Under the pieces are notes generated by a model. It had not been told where the DNA came from. It worked only from the letters and a program-made list of their open reading frames with translations, and did no database searches. Made by a program: the position numbers and the translations under genes. From contig CM018041.1 in assembly GCA_008638375.1 (NCBI GenBank), positions 11,648,846-11,712,845 of the forward strand: 64,000 bases of DNA, given 5' to 3'. Source of the DNA: Nyssa sinensis (lineage: Eukaryota; Streptophyta; Magnoliopsida; Cornales; Nyssaceae). Below, one piece after another: positions 1-13,500 of this stretch (its first letter is position 1; every line of letters starts with the position of its first letter).

Positions 1-88
1 GATGCTCTATGCTTTTGTTTGTCATAGTTTGGACTGCAATACTAATATTCTATCTGTGTCTATGTTGTTGAATTTAATGAACATGCAG

Positions 89-3000
89 GCCATGAATTTC
101 TTCGCGGGCTTATTACTGCTTTTGATGCCTGAGGAGAATGCTTTTTGGTGGGTTCAGAAACTTATTTGAGATTTAAGCTTTCATAATGGATACCCCTTCA
201 GCTACTTGTGGAAGAAAAGATTTGAAAAAAATTGCTGAATTGAGCATATTTTGTAAATGTATCTTGATACTTTTTTTTTGTAAATCTAAGCATCACTTTT
301 TTTCTTTTTTATTTGTTTCCTGGAGGAATACATCAGAGAATGTTACTTGGCAGAAACTTAGCATTATAGTCTTCATTATAACATCTCACTGGACTGGGCT
401 ATATAAATGCTGAAATTTTGGTAAAATTATCAGGACTTTAATGGGCATTATTGACGACTATTTTGATGGTTATTATTCAGAGGAAATGTTGGAGTCTCAG
501 GTAATATTTGTTATATCTTGGTTTTTACCTGTCAGTTCTTTCACTGTTGTTTTATTTTATTTTTTGAAATTATGGGTTTCCTATCCTTGAATTAGATTTA
601 TGAATGGAGTTGAGTATAACACATGAATGATTAGTTAGTTAGTTACAGATGAGTAGTGCGAAAAGTTTAAGATTTATTTTGTTAAGGTGTGTTTTGTCAG
701 GTTGACCAACTTGTTTTTGAGGAGCTGGTGCACGAAAGATTCCCTAAATTGGGTTTGTTTCTTGTTATCAATTTTTTTTTTTTTTATTTTCATTCCATTC
801 CATTCCCCATACTTTTATTTATATAAAACATGCTGTGTGGTTTCTTATTGCACCTATGCATCTGTTGCAGTTAATCACCTGGATTACTTGGGAGTCCAGG
901 TGGCATGGGTCACTGGGCCATGGTTCCTTTCAATATTTATGAATATGCTTCCATGGGAAAGTGGTCAGGTTCTATGTTTCATTGTGTAGAATTTAAATCT
1001 GATTCTTTGTTGGCAACACAAATAAAATTTTTGTTTGCATAGTTTTTGATAATTGGCTTTCTCAGATGTCTTTACATACTTTCATGATTGGCATTGGCAC
1101 TTTTGGTAATTCCTTAGACAACTCATAAGTTTACATGTAATCTGATGGGTTTCTCTTGATTTCAGTTCTTAGAGTCTGGGATGTGCTTCTTTTTGAAGGA
1201 AATCGTGTCATGCTATTTAGAACAGCACTTGCTTTAATGGAGTTATACGGTACTGGGTAAAAAATGTTTTGTTCCATTAATTTGAAGAATTTCAAGAATG
1301 GCATATTAACATGAATTTATTACTATGTAGGTTATTTTATGGAATGAAACTTGATTTTGTTCAGTTTCATGCAGGACCTGCATTGGTTACTACCAAGGAT
1401 GCTGGAGATGCAGTTACTTTGCTGCAATCGCTGGCTGGCTCAACATTTGATAGCAGTCAACTTGTTTTGACAGCTTGCATGGGTTATCAAAATGTAAATG
1501 AAGCCAGATTGCAAGAATTGAGAAATAAACATCGACCAGCTGTAAGGGCTGCAGTTGAGGAAAGATCAAAGGGATTTCAAGTATGGAAGGATTCACAGGG
1601 TCTGGCATCTAAGCTATACAATTTCAAGCATGATCCTGGGTCACTGATGATGGGAAAAACAGATCAATTGGTTGACTCACAGGCAAATGGTGATATATCT
1701 CACATGAAATCTGGGTCTGCTAATGTGGATGGATTGCTTATGAGCATGGCAGGGGATGGGGAGATAGAATCTGTTCCAGATCTTCAAGAACAGGTAGCAT
1801 AATTAATCTCACTGTTGCACAAATTTAACTGGTTCTGTTTTCTCTTTATAAGAAGTAATGAAGCTCAATGTTTGTGTACTATCTACATTTTTGAAGTCCC
1901 TTGTTCAGATGACCATAGTTTTGCTTTGTTTCTGTTGTACTGTAATAAAATATAGATATAATTTATGCTCTTTTCAATTCCAGTTTTCCCCTTTGTACCT
2001 GTTTTTATACGGTATTAACAATTGACACTCGTACACTAATGTGATTACTGCAAGAGTTGGGTGGATATGGATTATCAGTTTGAAAGAGCCAGAGTGAGTA
2101 GGATTGCTGGGTTGGCAGGGTACAAGTGCCAGAGTTGGATGAACTTAATATTGCTATGCCTTTTTGAATTTCTCAATTGAAAAATGCAACTCATAATTAC
2201 ATGGTTAATGATTGGAAGTGATGATTGTGGAATGAAAATACTGAATACATTTGGAAGAACTTTATAAATGGGTTTGATTTGCCTCAAACTGGTACATTAT
2301 GAATCACGTCATGTAAAATAATCAAAACACACTAGGCATATTGACACCAAAACTTTTGGAGTGAAATTTGTTCTTATGCTAAAGATCAAATGCTCCTCTA
2401 TTAGGGGGGAAGAAAAGAAAACTAAAGAAGAACAAAAAGAAGAGGTTGAATATTAAATTCCATAACATTCTCCTCAAGGTCAGCATTTATTTTCGATGGA
2501 TGTTCTAACCTCTTTTGTCATTATATGATTATCACCTGAGGTAATTTAATTGTTTTACCTTGTAGTTAGATTGTAGGTTAAAGAACTTATCTTACATTTT
2601 TACTTTTACCTTTTTTTTTTTATCGTATAAACTACTTGCAGGTGGTATGGTTGAAGGTCGAGTTGTGCAAGTTGCTGGAAGAAAAACGATCTGCTATACT
2701 CAGGTTTCTATATTCAATATGGTGTGAAGTTTTTTTACTTTGGAATTTGGGTTAAAACCTTACCATGCAACGGTTTTTTTTTTTGGAGGGGTGGGGGTCA
2801 TTAGACATGGACAGTAGAGTCCTCGTTAACACTACCAGTGCTGGATAGAAGCCCACCCCACCCTACACACACAAAGTTTTTGAAATTAACAAATTTTGAT
2901 AATAAATTGGCCTTCCCACAACCAAAGAAGTTTTTGAATGGCCACCCAATGACTATTGTTAATTGTGTCCATACTTGTTTAATTATAATAACCTTTTAAG

Positions 3001-4556
3001 TTTTATTTTATTTTTTTTATTTCCTTGTGCAAAGTTTACCCTAATTGAATCCACTTCTTTTGTTCTGATTATAAGCCCACTCATTAATTTAGTAAGTTGG
3101 CATTATAGTTTCTTCTCAATTTCAACTCTAAATTACTTCTCCAACACTTACATAAAATTAATATATAAGTAAAAATTATTATAAAACTCTACCATTTGAG
3201 TTGACACTTGTAAATTCAATGGATTTAATTGCTTCAAAAGTTTTAGGAGGGGGTATCTAGTGAGGACATTGTCCCCCCTTCTCGCCTCTGTAAAGAAAAA
3301 ATGTACAATATTAATAATGAGGTATTTCCAAGTGGTATGACTAGGGTCTCAACCATAGTTACCCGAAAATCTTATACCTTAGCAATTTTTTGTTTTGGTA
3401 CACACATTCCAAAATAGGGAACACTTACGTTTCAGAACATTAAATTTAGTGATCTGAAAATTTTCTTCCTTAACTTTCCTCTCAAGAGAAAAGTAATATG
3501 AAACTACTAATGCAAATCAAGATTTCAACATAAATAGGTGTGCTTAGTTCAATACTTATGTTTCATTCTAATATAATAATTTTCCATAACTATATGAAGA
3601 ACTTGTAGATTTTAATGGTATTAATTCTCATTACACATCTTTGGGTAAAAGGAAGAGAACATTCTTACAGTTAAGACCTACCTCATTATATTCCACCTAT
3701 GTTATCGAGACAAGCCTTCTCCTATCAAACAAAGAGGGAAGGAAAGGAAAGGAAATAAACTTTTTGATATGAAATAGTGATGGCTCTGAGAGTTCTGTCC
3801 TGATACGCCCAATGGTGCGACAAAACCTATGCGGTAGAGGAGGTCAGAGACCTTTGTGGTTGTTCGCTCTTGATAACGGTGAGAGCTCCTATTTGTCTTA
3901 TTTGGTGTCTTTCGCGAGAGAGAAATAGTAGGATTTTTGAAGGGGTTGCGCCCCCCTTCACGGGACATTTAAAGATATTTTAGGACAACTTTTTTCTTTT
4001 GGATTAAGGAGGAATTTCTAATGTATCTAAATAGACTTATAGATTTTTGTGGGGGATCTTGTTGGTCCCCTTCTTTTGTACTCTTTGGGTTTGCCCTCCT
4101 TGGGTGCCTTTGTTTATAATACAAATACTTTATTGATAAAAAAAAGCCTACCCCCTATTGTACCACATTTAGAGTATGTGGTGTATTGCGATCCTGTTCG
4201 TGTTTCGGTTCCGCGTATGATAACGATATGTGTTCCATACTTCCATGTAACATTGTTCTCAAGCTTCCCACACTACATGATATCTAAGAAGTCACTGGAC
4301 ACAAATAGACATGACCTTTTTCAAAAAAGTAGTACACGGATACGTTGATGACACGTTGAATATATATATATATATATTTTATATGATTATATAATTAAAT
4401 CTTAATATTATTTCAATCAAAATTGGCATAAAAATACACAAATTGGAGTAATATTATTAATATATCAAAATAAGAAAGCCATTAAATAAAAATTTAAGAA
4501 TTTCATTTAATCATCAACATTCATAATTCAAGTTTCAAAACAAATTTGTTAACTAT

Positions 4557-4596
<40 letters not shown>

Positions 4597-7500
4597 CATG
4601 TGTATAAAGTGGAGAAGAAGAGGAAAAAAATTCAAAAATAATCCAAAAATAAAAATAAAATTTCAAAAACATGTCCGTAACGTGTTCGAAATTCAGAATA
4701 ATTGGACACTTTTTCTACGTGTCTGGCATGTGTCCGTGTAAGACGCATGTCAGACATAGATACGTGAGACAAAATAGGATGTCCGTGCTTCACAGCATGG
4801 GTATATATTCCTTTTTTTAAAGTCATTAAAATCTTTATTTTTATCAATTAAGGGAGTTCACTATACTTATTTTGAACTTTGTTTTGTCTTTTGTTTATAA
4901 AGTTCTTTTTTGGATAGGTAAAATCAATATATGTCATCAAAAGGAACCAAGGGGGTTCGCCCACTTACAAAAAATGTATATAAAGCTTCTATCCTCCCAT
5001 AGACATGTTGTACAAAAAGGATACAAAAGAATCTAAAGACATGGATGAACCTCCCAAAACCCAAAAATAGAGGGAGCTCAAAACCATAGATTTCACGGCC
5101 CATATTGGAGACTCAACCCCTTCAAAAACTCTATTGTTTCTTTCCTTCCATATACACCACCAAATGCAAAGTGGAGTAATGCTTCCCAACGTTCTACTTC
5201 TACCAAAAGATCTTCCTCTCTACAAATCAAGCACTTCCAAAGTAGAATACGATATACCCAAAAAAATACCAAGCAATTCCAAAAGAAGGGACCAAATTGA
5301 CCATGTGATAGGGCAATGGATGAGGAGATGGTTAATTGTCACTTCGTTACATGTGCACAAACAATACCAATTCACCACAATTTGGCCTCTCCTTCTAAGA
5401 TTGTCCAAGGTTAATATTTTCCCCCATGTCACCTTCCATGTGAAGAAGGCCATTTTTAAAGGAGCTTTTGATTTTCACATCACTTTCCAAGGAAACCGTA
5501 TTCCATTGGAACCAAAAAGAGTCCAATAAAAGGATTTGACTGAGAAGCCTCCCGTCCTTTGAATCCAAATAATAGAATCCTCTTTAGTTGAGAAAAAAGA
5601 ATGTCTATACAAAAAATCATAAGACTCCACAATTTCTTCCATCTCCGAATCTTGTAACTGCCTACCAAAGCAAATATCCCATGGTATAGAATCACCTTCC
5701 CTTCTAACATAATTTGTCACCCATGCATCCTTGTTAGTAACAATCCTAAAAAGTCTTGGAAAAGCCATGGAATGAGGGGCCCGATCACTCCATGAATCAG
5801 ACCAAAATCTTAACCCATTGCCAACACTCCATTTAATATGCTTGGAGAATTCATCCCATCCTCTTCTAATGCTCTTCCAAATACTCACCCCGTGAGACAG
5901 TGAGTTGTTTTGAGTACCATTTGCCCGCTTCATAACCATGCTTAACCCCACCACCTTCTTCCATAAACTGGAGGTCTCCTTCCCAAACTTCCGTAACCAC
6001 TTCCCTAATAAATTAATAATGCTTCATTGAATTGCCGAAGTCTTCTAACCCCCAAAACTACCTTCTATTATAATTAATGTCTAAATCTATACATCTAGTA
6101 TTTGAATAAGAAATTAAAATTGAGTTCTTTTCTATGGAAATACTTTGAATAATTCAAAGAATAAATTCATAACATATGAAGTATTTTCAAACTAATGTAT
6201 AATTTTGATTGATTCTTTAAATATTTTACAATGGAAGTATGGTTAAAAAGTACATTAAAATATTACTTTAATTACGAGACATTAATTTACTAACTTTTTA
6301 AAAATTTGATTCATGCATCCAGGTCCCCCCCCCCCCCCAATACAAAAAAAAAGAAAAAAAATTCTGGATCCATCATTGGTCATTATGTACGCTATATTTA
6401 ATATAGATTATCTTTCCTACAATGCTTATGGAACTTGATGAGGTGGAAAATAAATTCCAAATATTTTGGGATTGAATCTATAGAATTGTGCACATGAAAG
6501 GTCTGTTTTTATTTGTCCATGTGCAATATTTTGGTAAATGTAAGTAGCAATTCAATATTAAGGTATTTAATAGGTCCTCCGGTGACAGAAAATTATACAT
6601 GGTTTTTTGTTGTATTATATTATTAGCCTTTAATTTGTTGCCAGTCCCCTTTTTGTGTACATTGGTTTGCCCTTCTTGGGCACATATAATACGAGTACAT
6701 TTTACTTATCAAATATTTTTTTTTATCTGTAAAGATAAACTGTATTAATACATATATGTTTGTGCATACTGCCCTTTTTTTGGGGGGGTGGGGTTTGGTG
6801 GACATTTCAACTCCCAAATATTTGATATCCTAAAATGGTTCTTATTTATTTAGTACTTCTTTCCTCCCCTTGGTCTATTTTAATATTCCCTAGGAGCTGC
6901 TTTGAATGATTTCAATTTACAAGTGATCAGTGTAAGGGTGAAAGAAGTTTTGCTTCAAGGAAAACCAGCCACATGCTCTACCCCTTACTCCTTAGCTTTT
7001 ATCCTTTGAGGTTGCAGTCATTAGGAGTTCAATGTCCAGCAAATCCTCACATATTTTGCCTCTGATCTTCATCTCAACTTCACCTGCAAAGTGACTTCAT
7101 CGAACATAAAACCTCAAAGTGACTTCTTATAGAGTGAACTGTCAAGCCTATCAATTTTTGACATGGTAACCAGTATTGAGTGGTAAATATTATAGTTGTC
7201 ATGCAATTGTAAAAGACTCAGTCAACTTAACATTTATTTTTAGGGATAATTACATTGACTTCCCTCGATTTACTTGATAATTATAGAGACCTCGCTATAT
7301 TCTCTAAAATTATACCGACCTCTCATTCTCTATTATACTGACAATATAGAGATTCCCCTCTTCGTACAAAATTTCGTCATCGACGATTTTAACATTTCAA
7401 CAAATTTTTATATATGAATAGAATACCCTTGTATTTTACACTGACCTCTCCTATCTCAAGTCTCTCTTATCTTTTCAAAAGTTACAAGGGGAGGTTCCTA

Positions 7501-10500
7501 TAATTATTATATATAACATGGGAGGCTAGTGTAATTATTCTCAAGGGTAAACCAGTAAATTCATGCTTTCTGTTAATGCCTGTCTTCTAACAATTCAGAC
7601 AGGGAAAGTAAATGTAATATCAAAGATTACAGAAATTCAGTGTAATTGTCAAATATCACAAAGGAGGTCAATGTAGCCTCTCTTATCTTTTCAAAAGTTA
7701 CAGGGGAGGTTCCTATTATTATTATATATAACAAGGGAAGGCTAGTGTAATTATTCTTCAAGGGTAAACCTAGTAAATTCATGCTTTCTGTTAATGTCCT
7801 GTCTTCTAACAATTCAGACAGGGAAAGTCAATGTAATATCAAAGATTACAGAAATTCAGTGTAATTGTCAAATATCATAAAGGAGGTCAATGTAATTTTT
7901 TCTACCTTTATTTTTTAATTTTCTCAAAACACACCCGATAATGGTCGAAACATATCAAATGGTTGAAAGTTTTCATCCTAGTTGATAACAATCACAAAAA
8001 CTAATGAAATACAATATCCGTTTGTTTATTTTAAATAGGAAAAGTTGAAAGATTTAAACCCAAAAATACAACAGAATAGCTTTGATTTCTCTAAGTATAG
8101 GAATCAAGGATAACTAGAAGAGAAGAAGTTATAGAGGAGGTAGGAAAGAGCTTATCATAATCTTCGGTTGCTAATTATTATAGTTAACTCATTGTTTTAC
8201 TTATATTGCTATTTTACTTGTAACTTGTATCAAAATGTCTAAAAAGGATAGTCTATTGCGGGGAATGGGAATGGTTACATGTACTCAACCTTCTTCCCGC
8301 AAACAAAGAGGCTGTTTTTGCTTCTCAAATATGTGACCTCTATGTCAGAATGTAGGCAACCTTAGTGCCGAGGTCCACCTTGCCGTGTTAAAATGTCTAC
8401 TATGTGTACATTGTTTATGGCCTATTATGTCAAATCCACCAGTGTGTCCTCTTCAGTAGATGGATGTGTACGCAAAAAAAAAAATCAATTAATTAATTAT
8501 TTTGCTTATATTGCTTCATTAAACTATTTACTTCATATTTCGAAGTCTTACACAAAAAAGAAAAAGAAAAAAAAGAAACATGGTTCTAATTCTTTTTTTG
8601 CTATTTCCATATGTTTTCGAGATGTTTCAATTTTTGAGACCACCAGCAATGACATTATGAAATGAAATTTTGATTCTTGATTCTATTTTTTGAAGTCATC
8701 CCAACAAGCACAACAATTAAAAAGATTGCAAATTTACAACCTCTTCAGCAACCAGAGTTTTATTTATTTTTTATTCCCTAGATAAATTCTACAATCTTGG
8801 CATAGGTCATCTTGGAATACATGTCAACACCTTCAACTAGGAATGAAGCATCACTAGGCAAGAGAGTACAGTCTGGTAATTGGAAAATTCTCAACTTATG
8901 TGATAAATGGCAGTTTGTGGTGTTACCTTTTGGAGGTTCCTTCTGAAAACATAGAAGTTTCCTAATTTTCTTGGTCCATTGATGGTTTATGAGATTCCTC
9001 AAAGTTCATATTCTTTCTCTTATTAAAATAAAATTTATATGCTGCATGGAGTATTTTGTTTCATATGCCACCAGGAAATATTATATGGATATATTTTTTA
9101 CACTGCACTAAAGTTATGTGACTGCTTTTCTTTCATTTTCCTTTTTTCCAGAGCTGAGGAGTTGGAAACAGCATTGATGGAGATGGTCAAGCAGGATAAC
9201 CGGCGGCAGTTGAGTGCAAGGGTATATCAGAAGCTCCTTTGTGTGGATGGCTCTTGTCCTTCGTTTGATTTGAGATTGGCGATTGTTCTTGCTAATTGCG
9301 CCCCCCCCCCCCCCCCCCCCGGGCGTGTTATTTAGTAACATGACACTGTGTGCACTCGTGTTTGTGTGTGTTGTATGTCCGTGTGTTTGTGCTAACTTAT
9401 TTTAGTATCTTAAAGAGATGGCTAGTTTTGTTGCCTAAGAGTCATGGATACGACACGGCACAGACATGGCATTTTTCAAAAAAGTAGGACACGGATACAT
9501 TGAAAATATTTTTTTATATTTTTTATATGACTATACAATTAAGATTTAATGTTATTTCGATCATAAGTGAAATAAAAATACACAAATCACATAAATATTA
9601 TTAATATATCAAAATTAAAAATTCATTAAATAAAAATTTAAGAATTTCATTTAATAATCAACATTCATGATTCAAATTTTAAAATAAATTTGTTAATTAC
9701 TATATATATATTTGTGTGTGTATAAAAAAATAGTGGAGAAGAACATGAGAAAGAGGGAAAAATTTTAAAAAATCTAAAAAAATTGTACCAACGAGTCCGG
9801 AAAGTGTCCAAAATTAAAAAGAAATAGACTTTTTTTGTGTGTCCAACACGGATACACGAGGCAAAATAAAGTGTCTGTGTTTCATAGTTTCTTGCTATGC
9901 ATTACGGACTGTTCTCTCAACATATATGTGTGTGTGTGTGTGTATTTCTTTCTTCAAACTGTAGTGTGGTTCTAGAGTCTGAATTGAAACTCTGACAATT
10001 CTCCCTCTACTCTGTGCTATTAAAGTAGAATAGAAAGAAGAAATTATTTTTTAAATCCGTGTATATGAAAAAGTTAAAATAATACTGTCCTGCTACAAAT
10101 GTGCCTCTCTCTTGACAATTACTGTCCCAAGTGAGGATTTTTTTTCTCTGCTTACATGTTGAATTTTGATTCGTATGGATATCTGGGCTCCAATTTCTTT
10201 TTGTTTTGAATTCTTTAAAAATTTTGTTGGATGTATTTCTTTTATTGATATTAATACTTATATCTTACTATTAGAAAATAGTGAGTTTTTTTTTTTTTGT
10301 TTGTTGCTAAAATGCTTCTATTGTTTTCTCCAAAAATTACTTTTATTTTTATTAAAAACTTGATGTGAATTTTATCAATTCCTTGACTTTCTTCAATTGT
10401 CACAAAATTAACCTATTGACATGGTTTTGCCCTTTGCTTGTAATACTGCAATAGAACACTTCTTCCTTTGTCTTCGTATATTTTCTTTTTCTTTAAAAGA

Positions 10501-13500
10501 AAATTACTTGTTTCTTGTGTACAGAAGTAAATGGGAAAAAAATATATTTTGCAATGCTTGCGCCTTTCTGTGCTTGATCTTGTCCAATTAGTTTTCAAAT
10601 AATGATTTTCATGCTGTATTAGAATTTTCTTAAGTGATTCTCTTAGTGGCCGAGTGCCTATTTGCTATCCCTATTTGAAAATATTATATCAAATCTATAT
10701 ACTGAGGATCTGCTTCTGGCCTTCAGGTTGAACAATTGGAGCGAGAGGTTGCTGAGCTTCGGCAGACCCTTGCTGAGAAGCAGGAACAAGAAAATGCCAT
10801 GCTTCAGGTTAATTTTGTTGTTTATGTTCAAAAAGTTTGTACTTGAAAAGTTGATCAATTCTCTATTATTATGTTTATATATGAGTTTGTCACCAGTAAC
10901 TGCATTCACTTAATTTTATAGGTTTTGATGAGGGTAGAGCAAGAACAAAGGGTAACAGAAGATGCTCGCAGATATGCTGAGCAAGATGCAGCAGCTCAGA
11001 GATATGCTGCTCAAGTGCTTCAGGTTTTATTTTCTATTACTTATTTCCTTGTTTTTGGTAATGATCTTGCTATGTAACGTTGGGGTTCTTACTTTATTTT
11101 CAATGTTCTCAAGATTAGTTCCGAAAAAAAAAGGCCCATTACTTATAAAAAAAAAGGAGATTATTTCAAAAAAACAGAAAAAATATTCTTGTGCATGGCA
11201 ATTTATCCTAAATCCCCTCAAGTTGAATTTTCTATTTGGGTATGTATTGCAAATTGCAATTGAAAGGAAGCATCTATATGAACACAAACTAAGTAGCTTT
11301 TATTTCATTAGAATGCTTACCTTTTCCAATTCTTTGGGACTTGCATCCAACCATATAATTGATTTTTCTTCCATTGTTAAGGTTTTATCATGCTTCCCCC
11401 TTCATGTTTTATTTATTTATTTACTTATAAAATACGTTTTATTTATTTTATTGTTAATTATTATTATTTGTACATGACGAAATCATTTTGTTAGCATTCC
11501 TTTCTTGACCAAGATGGTCTTGTAATCATGTTTTGAGAACACAACAGTCTCACATTGTATTACCATTACATATCAGTCACAAATTCTTATTCCTATAATC
11601 TGTGTTTCACGCCATCTTACATAATATATTATTTTATGATCAGAGTTCAAGTAATGTGAGCTGTAGCTTTACCATGGAGCTGTATGACCCTTCAATTTTC
11701 TTACATGTAGTGTTGAATTTTGTTGCACTACCTTCATTGGTCAAGCTTTGTTCACTGACATCTTATATATTTTATTTCTCTCATATGCTACTCTTTACTC
11801 CCTTTGTTCCGTATTATGAGCCCCTTTTGGGAAATCCAACTTAAGGACACGAACCTTTTAATTTTTTCACCCTTGAGTGAGGATTATAAATTTACAAAAC
11901 TAACCTCCTTTCGCATTGATTAGAAATAGAGAGAGAGGATAATTAGGAAATTTCATAATACATAGTACATTGACTTTTCAAACTGGATTCTTATCTTGAG
12001 ATATCTAAAATGGAAATGAGTACTTTTAAATTAGGATGGACGGGAGTAAATAATTGTTATTCTCTTTCAACAATTGGAACTCCAACTATTATAGCCTCCT
12101 AATGCTTGAATAGGAAGGTGTATCTTGGATTTTTGACACTTCTTTAATACCCTAGATTTCTACTAGTGCACCCAATTAATTGGACAGCCTGACATTTCGC
12201 ATCTTGCAACTCTCAACTCTGAGTGTGGAGCATCACAAACTAGAAGAGTATCAAGATAGAAAAATGTAATAATAGTAGTAGTAGTTGTAGTACAACTACA
12301 ACAACAACAATAATAATAAATCAGGATGCGTTTTTTGAATGGGAAGCATCATGGGGGGCTATTCTCACTACGGATAATCTCAGAAGGATGGGCTACCATC
12401 TTCCTAATCGATGCCCGATGTGCAAAGAGGAGGAAGAAATGGTAGATCATCTTCCTATACATTGCAAGTTAGCGTGGGACATGTGGAATTTATTATTTGC
12501 CTTCTTTGGTTGATGTTGGGTTATGTCGGCAAATGTCAAGCATCTTTTTTTGGGGTGCCATTGTAGGAGAATTAGGGAGGAGCTGCAAATTGCTTGGATA
12601 ATGGTGCTGATTTTTCTTGTTTTGTGTCTTTGGCCTGAGAGAAATAGAAGGTCTTTTTGATGGAGTGAAATCTCCTCCATGGAAATTGAAAGATACTTTT
12701 TTGAAGACTTTTTTCTTTTGGTTAAAAGAAGAATATCCTTTGTATTTAAATAGACTTGTGGAATTTTTGGGGGATCTTAGGCTTTGATTTTGTTGCCTGT
12801 CCCTTCTTTTTTGTAATGTCGGGTTACCTTTCTTGGGCCCCTTGTATTTATTACAAATATAACTTTACCGATAAAAAAAGGGAAAATCCTCAACTGGCCC
12901 AGCTGCTTCTACGATTGAGAGAAACCCTTTGCAGCAAAGGGCTGCTCCCTGAATATCAGTTTTAGATATTTTATTGTTTTGCTTTTTATGTGTTAGCTAC
13001 AGAAACTCTATCTATGCAGGAAAAATATGAAGAGGTTACTGCTTCCCTTGCTGAAATGGAGAAGAGGGTGGTTATGGCAGAATCAATGTTGGAGGCTACC
13101 TTGCAGTACCAGTCCGGCCAAGTTAAAGCACAACCTTCTCCAAGGTATGTAGTCAGTTATTGCTGATATCAATTTTTTTTTTATGCAAAGTGTAACAATC
13201 TATTTAATTTTGGTGACTTCAAAAAATGATACCTTTGTAGTTTTTTGATAATTTTTTTTCCATATTGTTTTGCCTTTAATGTCTTATTTTCTTTTGGTTT
13301 ATTTTTTCTATTTCTGTAATACAACATCAGTTGCTCATTTACAATGCCATATATGTGTAGGACATGAGGGTAGGTGCTATAGTTATCCTGCATTCATATC
13401 GTGTCTTTGTGGTTGTTATTGGTCTCCATAAATGTAAATTTTCTTTGTAGATCTGTACAGCAAGGTTCTTCACCAGTACAAAGCAATCAAGAACCCACAC

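Noticed and set aside
9152..9335. Proline run after the LDLRLAIVLANCA-type frame as part of the RabGAP protein
   Set aside because: It comes from the poly-C tract in intron 8; the GT donor at 9222 and the frame of exon 9 end the coding sequence before it.
10962..11477. 171-codon + strand frame overlapping RabGAP exon 10
   Set aside because: Its start lies in the exon in a different frame and the rest is Phe/Leu/Ile-rich intron translation. The in-frame exon 10922-11023 is the real coding part.
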